In this document: piece after piece, positions 44,801 through 49,374 of the stretch | Layout of the letters: each line of letters starts with the position of its first letter | How positions within the stretch are numbered: position 1 is the first letter of the stretch | Assembly (NCBI GenBank): GCA_018398765.1 | Contig: JAHBMJ010005726.1 | Location: 1 to 49,374 of the forward strand | Length of the DNA: 49,374 nt | Origin: Chromera velia | Taxonomy: Eukaryota > Sar > Chromeraceae | Direction of reading: 5' to 3' | Notes under the pieces: generated by a model | Told to the model about the DNA's origin: nothing | Databases searched by the model: none | The model's input: the letters and a program-made list of their open reading frames with translations, nothing else | Position numbers and translations under genes: made by a program

Positions 44801-46676
44801 TCTCTTCTGGATCCCAACTGACCGCTTCCAGAGAGAGCCTCGAGGAAATTAGTGGTTCCGGACTTCGCCAGAGTTCCCAAGTTGTTCACAAGATCCTGCT
44901 TGGTCATCCCGACTCCTGTGTCTGTGATCGTCAGAGTCTGTTCGTTCCTGTCGGCCTCGATGCGAATGTCCAGCTCTCGGGTGTCTCCAAGAACCTGTAA
45001 GAGAGAGCAGGTGCTTGGATGCAGGTGCATGGGTGAAATATTTCCAAATGCTTAATTGCTCTGTGGTCCTTCGAGAGGCGGGGGAAAGGATTTGCAACTC
45101 CGCCGTCCGTCCACGCCTCGGGAATTTCAGCACAATAAAGACCTTAGTCGCCTGCACAAGAACTCCCTTGGCCCTTTCCTAAATGCGACAGGATTGCATC
45201 CCTCTCTGCAAATGAGAAGACCGACTGACTGACCGCGCCGTCTGTCACAGAAAGGTACCGAATCTTTTCCAACGCATCCGCAGAGTTGGAGATGACCTCT
45301 CTGAGAAAGACCTCTTTCTGTGTGTAGAGAGAGTTAATGATGATGTCCATCATGCGTGAGACCTCTGCTTGGAATTGGTGTGTCTCTTTTGAAGCTTCTA
45401 AGGCCTCCTTCTCCTCGTCTGTCATCACATTCCTGAATGAGGCACAGAAGAGACACAACAGGGAAGATGCTTTCTTTTTTCTTTCTTTCCTTCTTTCTTT
45501 CTTTCCTTCCTTCCCTTTTTCTTTTCTTGTCGTATGGCATCCTCTCTATCTGTTTGAATGCCTCCGACTACACTTGCCCTTTAGGAGTCTTCCAAGGGAG
45601 CAGCAGCTCCCTCTCCAGGTCTTCCTTCTTTGCAGTGGTCTTCTCTTTTATTTTCTTTGTTTCTCTCTCTTCCCGGGTCTCATCTTTTACTTTCTTTGTT
45701 TCTCTCTCTTCCCGGGTCTTCTCTTTTACCTTCTTTGTTTCTCTCTCTTTCCGTGACAGACTCATTCGTCCATTTATTCTTTTCTTCGTCCCGTCCTCTT
45801 TAGTCCTGCCCAGCCTCTTCACATTCCTTTTCTCTTGCCTCGCTCCCCCCCTCCTGCACTTTACTCTGCGTTCTCCTTTCCTTTCCCCTCCTTTAAACGC
45901 ACGCCTTCTCCCGGGGCCCTCCTTCAGCATCCCCGGGAACTCACTTTGTTGCTGCACACAGCACAAAGAGAAGGAGGCAGAGCGGAGGGGAAGACTTCAA
46001 AGGAGGAAAGCATTGGCAACAAAACACAAACCGGGATGGGAAAAAGCCGCCAGTTTGAAAGCTTTCTTAAACGGTGCATGGAAGTTTCCACGCTATGGAA
46101 GGAAACAAAAGTAGTCTGCCGGAGGGCGACAGTGGATATTGGCCCACGTTTCTCTTCCTTCACAGTGACGTTCGAATTCCTTCTTTCGAATGGGCAGGAG
46201 AAGGGTTGACACACGAAATCCACAGCAAGACGTCGAAGAGAAAGGCCAGTTCTTTGTCAACAACCGTCCATATCCGAACATGACCGCCTCTGTCAGCCGA
46301 CCAACGAGTCCCTAGCATGACATAAAAGAAACACAGACAAACATGAATGTTTCCATCCTGCTTTTGTTCTTCCCCCTCACCTTCGCTGCTCTCCACAAAT
46401 TCATCTCCCCCAGTGGAAGGATCTACCTCCGTGTTCACTCCTCCTAGCGCCTGATCTATTGTGGCGCCGTCATCTGCGGCACAGGGGGAGCCAGAAGGAG
46501 GACAGGGGGATGAATGTCGACTTGAATTTGATGCGAATGCCAGAAGAAATCATTCAGATCTTCCAATCAGGAAACAAAAATGAGCCCAAAGGCACTAGTC
46601 GATAAACAAACCAACCCGCACAGACCACTGGAAGCACAAGTGCTCCCAACAATGCAAGCCCTCTCCGAAACCTCAT
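38807..46676 (-). CDS. HSP90B1: GRP94/endoplasmin, ER-lumenal HSP90 chaperone
   Basis: An ATP-driven chaperone that folds secretory and membrane proteins in the ER lumen. Exons on the minus strand: 46676-46616, 46473-46381, 45951-45945, 45432-45234, 44994-44823, 44501-44428, 44064-43846, 43581-43223, 42863-42649, 42153-41949, 41388-41298, 40920-40693, 40409-40218, 39832-39711, 39445-39300, 38916-38807. They total 2493 nt (830 residues plus TAG), in frame at all 15 introns. [20 protein letters not shown] is a signal peptide. The N-terminal ATPase is at about 70-275: [42 protein letters not shown]. An acidic/Lys linker lies near 283-308. The middle domain has [12 protein letters not shown] and [19 protein letters not shown]. 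An extra acidic and Lys-rich insert is at about 459-488. The C-terminal dimerisation domain ([14 protein letters not shown]) leads to an acidic tail ending HDEL, the ER-retrieval signal. The 7-nt exon 3 is required, since joining exons 2 and 4 directly gives an immediate stop. Confidence 0.97.
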
Positions 46677-47533
46677 TGTGTCTTTTTGAGTCTCTCAGAT
46701 CGAGGAACAAATCTTCCGACCAATTCAAAAGGGTAAAGAAGAACGCTTGCTCCAAGTCAACCGTCTCCGAGATCCGTCCAGATCGACAAAAACAAAAGAA
46801 TTAAAAGACAGAACGAGTGCGTTTGCACGATCGCTCTATAAACACCCTGGGCTGAATGACCGTCAAGGAAGAGTCACTTTTTGATATGAAACCGGTTCAG
46901 ATGGGCAGCAAGTGTGACGTTTTGTAACAATGCTTTCTCTATATACGTTGCGATCCACAAATAAGAATGAAAGGGATTTGACGGACGTTACTGGGAGGTG
47001 GAGACGTCCGCGAAAACAAATTTCAATTCTTTTTTTTTTGTGCGCGTGCATGCGAACACATGCATTTGGAGCGACCCGCGGCCCGCGGCGGACCCGCGGA
47101 CCCCGGGTCCGACCGGTGCGGAACCGGTGCCGCAGCGGATGCGTGCGCGGCAGCTCGATCGGCCGGGATCCGCCGAGCTAACTTTAAGTGGCAATAATTA
47201 AGTGCCCCATGCGCGCATGCGCGTGGGTTGAAATTGTACTTCGCTTTCCGGGGCCACAAGCCGCAGGAGACGGCTGTCTCGAAATTAATTATAGAATTGG
47301 CAACAAAATTTGTCTCTGCGTCTTGAAGACTCAGACTCTGTGCCAGACTGCTGCTGGTCCTCAAATCCGGCAATGCATTCCTTACACGCAAGGGAAGCCT
47401 CATATACGTAGCATCGACCAGTCTAGTCACGCAAACGCTCACATTGACTCCAGCACTCAGTGCAGCGCGAATTCCGTGGTAAAGACCACACTTCGACCTC
47501 TCAAGCCCTGAATTCCACCTCAAAGTTGGGACA
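46677..47533. promoter_or_regulatory. Divergent GRP94/lipase promoter region with GC islet
   Basis: 857 bp between two head-to-head genes. A CpG-dense block sits at about 47071-47178 in AT-richer surroundings. I looked for heat-shock or ER-stress elements and saw no convincing array. A CGCATGCGCG-type palindromic stretch is at about 47212-47224. Confidence 0.5.
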
Positions 47534-48915
47534 ATGCGGAGTCTTCTGGTTGCTGGCGCTGCTCTCCTTGCTTGCGGAACCGCACGGGCAGAAGGTGGAT
47601 GGAGAAGTCTCCGTAAGTCCATTTCGTCTTTTCCTTTTCTCTCTTTCTGTATAGGTCTCTTTTTCGTTACTTTTGTTTCTCTTGAAGTCGTCTCTTCGCT
47701 TGTTTCCCGTGCTTCCCTCCTCTTCGCCTCGTGCTCTTGCTTTGAGAGGTTCTTCTGTCGGTATCTGTCTAGGTGCAGTAGCATTGGTCCCACTGCGTCT
47801 TCACCACTGTATTAAAAAAGACCAAGGAAGCTGGCAGAGCCTCTTGTCCACTTCTTGTGCCCCCCCTTCCTTTTTTCTCTTTCAAAGATTACCCCCACAG
47901 AGTGAAGAGGATCCCAGTGTTTCCTTTTGTACCTATCTTTTTTCTCATTTTGTGCAACTGAGTATTACCTTTAATTTTCCCTGTGACTGCTAAAACGAAT
48001 GCGACTATGCACGCAGAGTCCGAGGACACCCCCACAGAGGCCTCCGAGCAGCTCGACCTCGCCTCCCGTCTCGCTCAGCTTGCTCGGTTCCCCGAGTCAG
48101 AGGGCGAGGAGAAGAAGAAGGACCTCGACCTGAGTGACTGGGAGACCGTCAAAGTCTGGCAGGCAGAGGAGAGAGACGGCATTGCCGGGCAGGTCGTTCC
48201 CTCTCGTGCCTGGCTGTTGAAAAAAGGCAACGAGGAGTGCGCTCTTGTTTTCCGTGGCAGTCTCAGCAACGCTGCCGACTGGTCTGTCAACTTTGTCACA
48301 GGAGACAGTGACTTCGAGATGGCTGAAGGGAAGACCTGCAAGGCCCACTCTGGCTGGTTGCAGGAGTACAAAAACCAGGACCAGGATGCCCTGAAGGAGG
48401 CATCAGAGTGCGGGAAGAATGCCTCAAAGGGCCTTCTGGTTGTCGGACACAGCCAGGGCGGTGCTTTGGCCAATCTGTTCGCTCTCGAAGCCGGTCACAA
48501 GAACTGGTTGCCCCTTGACAAGTTGGAAGTGATCACCTTCGGAGAGCCCAAGAGCACGAAGGAGTGCGAGGACCCCGGTCTCAAGAAGACCAGAGTCGTG
48601 GCTGTTGCACCTGTGTACAGATTCGCAGGATTCAACCGCCCTGCAGAGATTGACATCGTTGCATCTGTCGGCATGCCCGGTGGTGAGCACACCGGAAAGG
48701 CTCTGTTCGTCTTTGTGGGCGACAAGGTTGGCTCCTTCCCCTCCTCCAGAGGGTGGGCCTTCTCCCCCGACGCCTCTGCCCCCTCCCTGACCGGCCTCGT
48801 CCTGTCCCCCCGTGGGTGGATGCTCCACTCGATGGAGGATGTCTATGGACCTTCCCTGGCTGGTCTTGACTTCTCCAAGCCGTTCTTCGAGAGCTCTGAC
48901 CTCACTGCTGATCAG
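47534..48915 (+). CDS. Secreted class-3 lipase, 3' end unresolved
   Basis: A serine hydrolase of the fungal-type (class 3) lipase family, predicted to cleave acylglycerol or related esters. Exons: 47534-47612 (donor GTAAGT) and 48017-48915, phase matched; 325 residues are visible up to a GTCAGG donor at 48916. MRSLLVAGAALLACGTARA is a signal peptide, so the protein enters the secretory pathway. ALVFRGS is the oxyanion-region strand. VVGHSQGGALA holds the nucleophile Ser172 in GxSxG and is followed by VITFGEP. The probable acid is Asp239 in EIDIV, and the probable base is His297 in MLHSMEDVYG. If the last donor is not used, the frame runs on to a stop at 49120-49122 with low-complexity sequence. 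A possible terminal exon after a TTGATAG acceptor near 49155 would end at about 49242. Neither is supported by homology. The gene shares a promoter region with GRP94. Confidence 0.85.
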
Positions 48916-49374
48916 GTCAGGGAAGAAGGGGGAAGGCGTGAAGTCGGAAAGGAAAGTGAAGAAGGTATTGTCAGACTACGCATTTTTCTGTGGGTCGCTC
49001 ATTCTGCAAGAGAGACAAATCCCCTTTCTTCTCTTTTCTGCTTTTGTGTCTATGCCAACATTTTGGCCTCCCGTCCCGTAGACTGCCTCCCTCTGTTCTG
49101 TCTCTGCCTTTGTACCTCGTGATGGCACCAGACTGTTACCTGATTCTCTTGATAGGTCTCTGTATTACTCCCCATGTACGGAAGGCAGACCACGCATACA
49201 CCCGAACACACTGTAGAGGGTGGAAGAATGAAGAGCACATGAAGGCACGACACGGTGAAAACAGACAAAGGGGGTCTCTTCTCGTCTCTTCCTACTGAAG
49301 TGTACTTCTTCATAACTTTCTGCCGCTCTCTTCATCCCATCCCTGTCCCCCCACACGCCCCCCCCCCCCCCCCC
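48916..49374 (+). other. Presumed lipase intron or 3' region to window edge
   Basis: Begins with a GTCAGG donor-like site and has no conserved coding sequence. It ends in a C-run at 49359-49374 that probably marks a contig or gap edge. Confidence 0.5.

Noticed and set aside
45568-45966. Minus-strand ORF with Lys/Glu repeats between GRP94 exons
   Set aside because: GRP94 phase demands the 7-nt exon at 45951-45945. The rest is a tandem ACAAAGAAG/GAGACCCGG-type repeat within the intron and has no HSP90 similarity.
46677-47533. Heat-shock elements upstream of GRP94
   Set aside because: No convincing run of alternating GAA/TTC units was found.

Overview
This is a eukaryotic nuclear window with short introns, long microsatellites, AT-rich repeat islands and one assembly gap (N at 18641-18904). 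The organism is probably a plastid-bearing alveolate, most likely a chromerid such as Chromera or Vitrella. That assignment is an inference. It rests on an ER-type GRP94 ending in HDEL, a mitochondrial branched-chain E2 enzyme, and two enzymes with leaders that look like bipartite complex-plastid targeting sequences. Species identity was not checked against any database.

Layout from left to right. (1) 3-7741 (+): 3' part of a large Arg/Glu-rich protein of unknown function, truncated by the window edge, 10 exons. (2) 8262-10013 (-): intronless Dus1-type tRNA-dihydrouridine synthase. (3) 10526-12064 (+): intronless NOP56, divergent from Dus1. (4) 14478-18346 (-): 6-exon AKAP7/ASCC1-like 2H phosphoesterase whose C-terminus is encoded by a 31-bp tandem repeat. 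(5) 18347-21603: gap, a MITE-like element, microsatellites and a diverged duplication. (6) 21604-22484 (-): small 3-exon gene for an unrecognised 89-residue protein. (7) 23074-28006 (+): 11-exon E2 subunit of the branched-chain 2-oxoacid dehydrogenase complex (DBT). (8) 28007-38806: about 11 kb of mostly AT-rich, transposon-like DNA with a decayed protein kinase. (9) 38807-46676 (-): complete 16-exon GRP94/endoplasmin, 830 residues, signal peptide to HDEL. (10) 47534 to the right edge (+): secreted class-3 lipase, divergent from GRP94.

The spliced models were built by hand. GRP94, DBT, the 2H protein, the small protein and the Arg/Glu-rich gene each join in frame through every intron, and the exon lengths sum to multiples of three. 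The genes form no operon or shared pathway; they cover rRNA and tRNA maturation, mitochondrial acyl-CoA production, ER protein folding and lipid hydrolysis. The most notable signal is the splice-site grammar. All 43 modelled donors have G at +5, but +3 is C in 24 of them (GTCAGT, GTCGGT, GTCCGT, GTCTGT), and most acceptors end in GCAG. GRP94 also needs a 7-nt microexon. No CRISPR array, rRNA or tRNA was seen.
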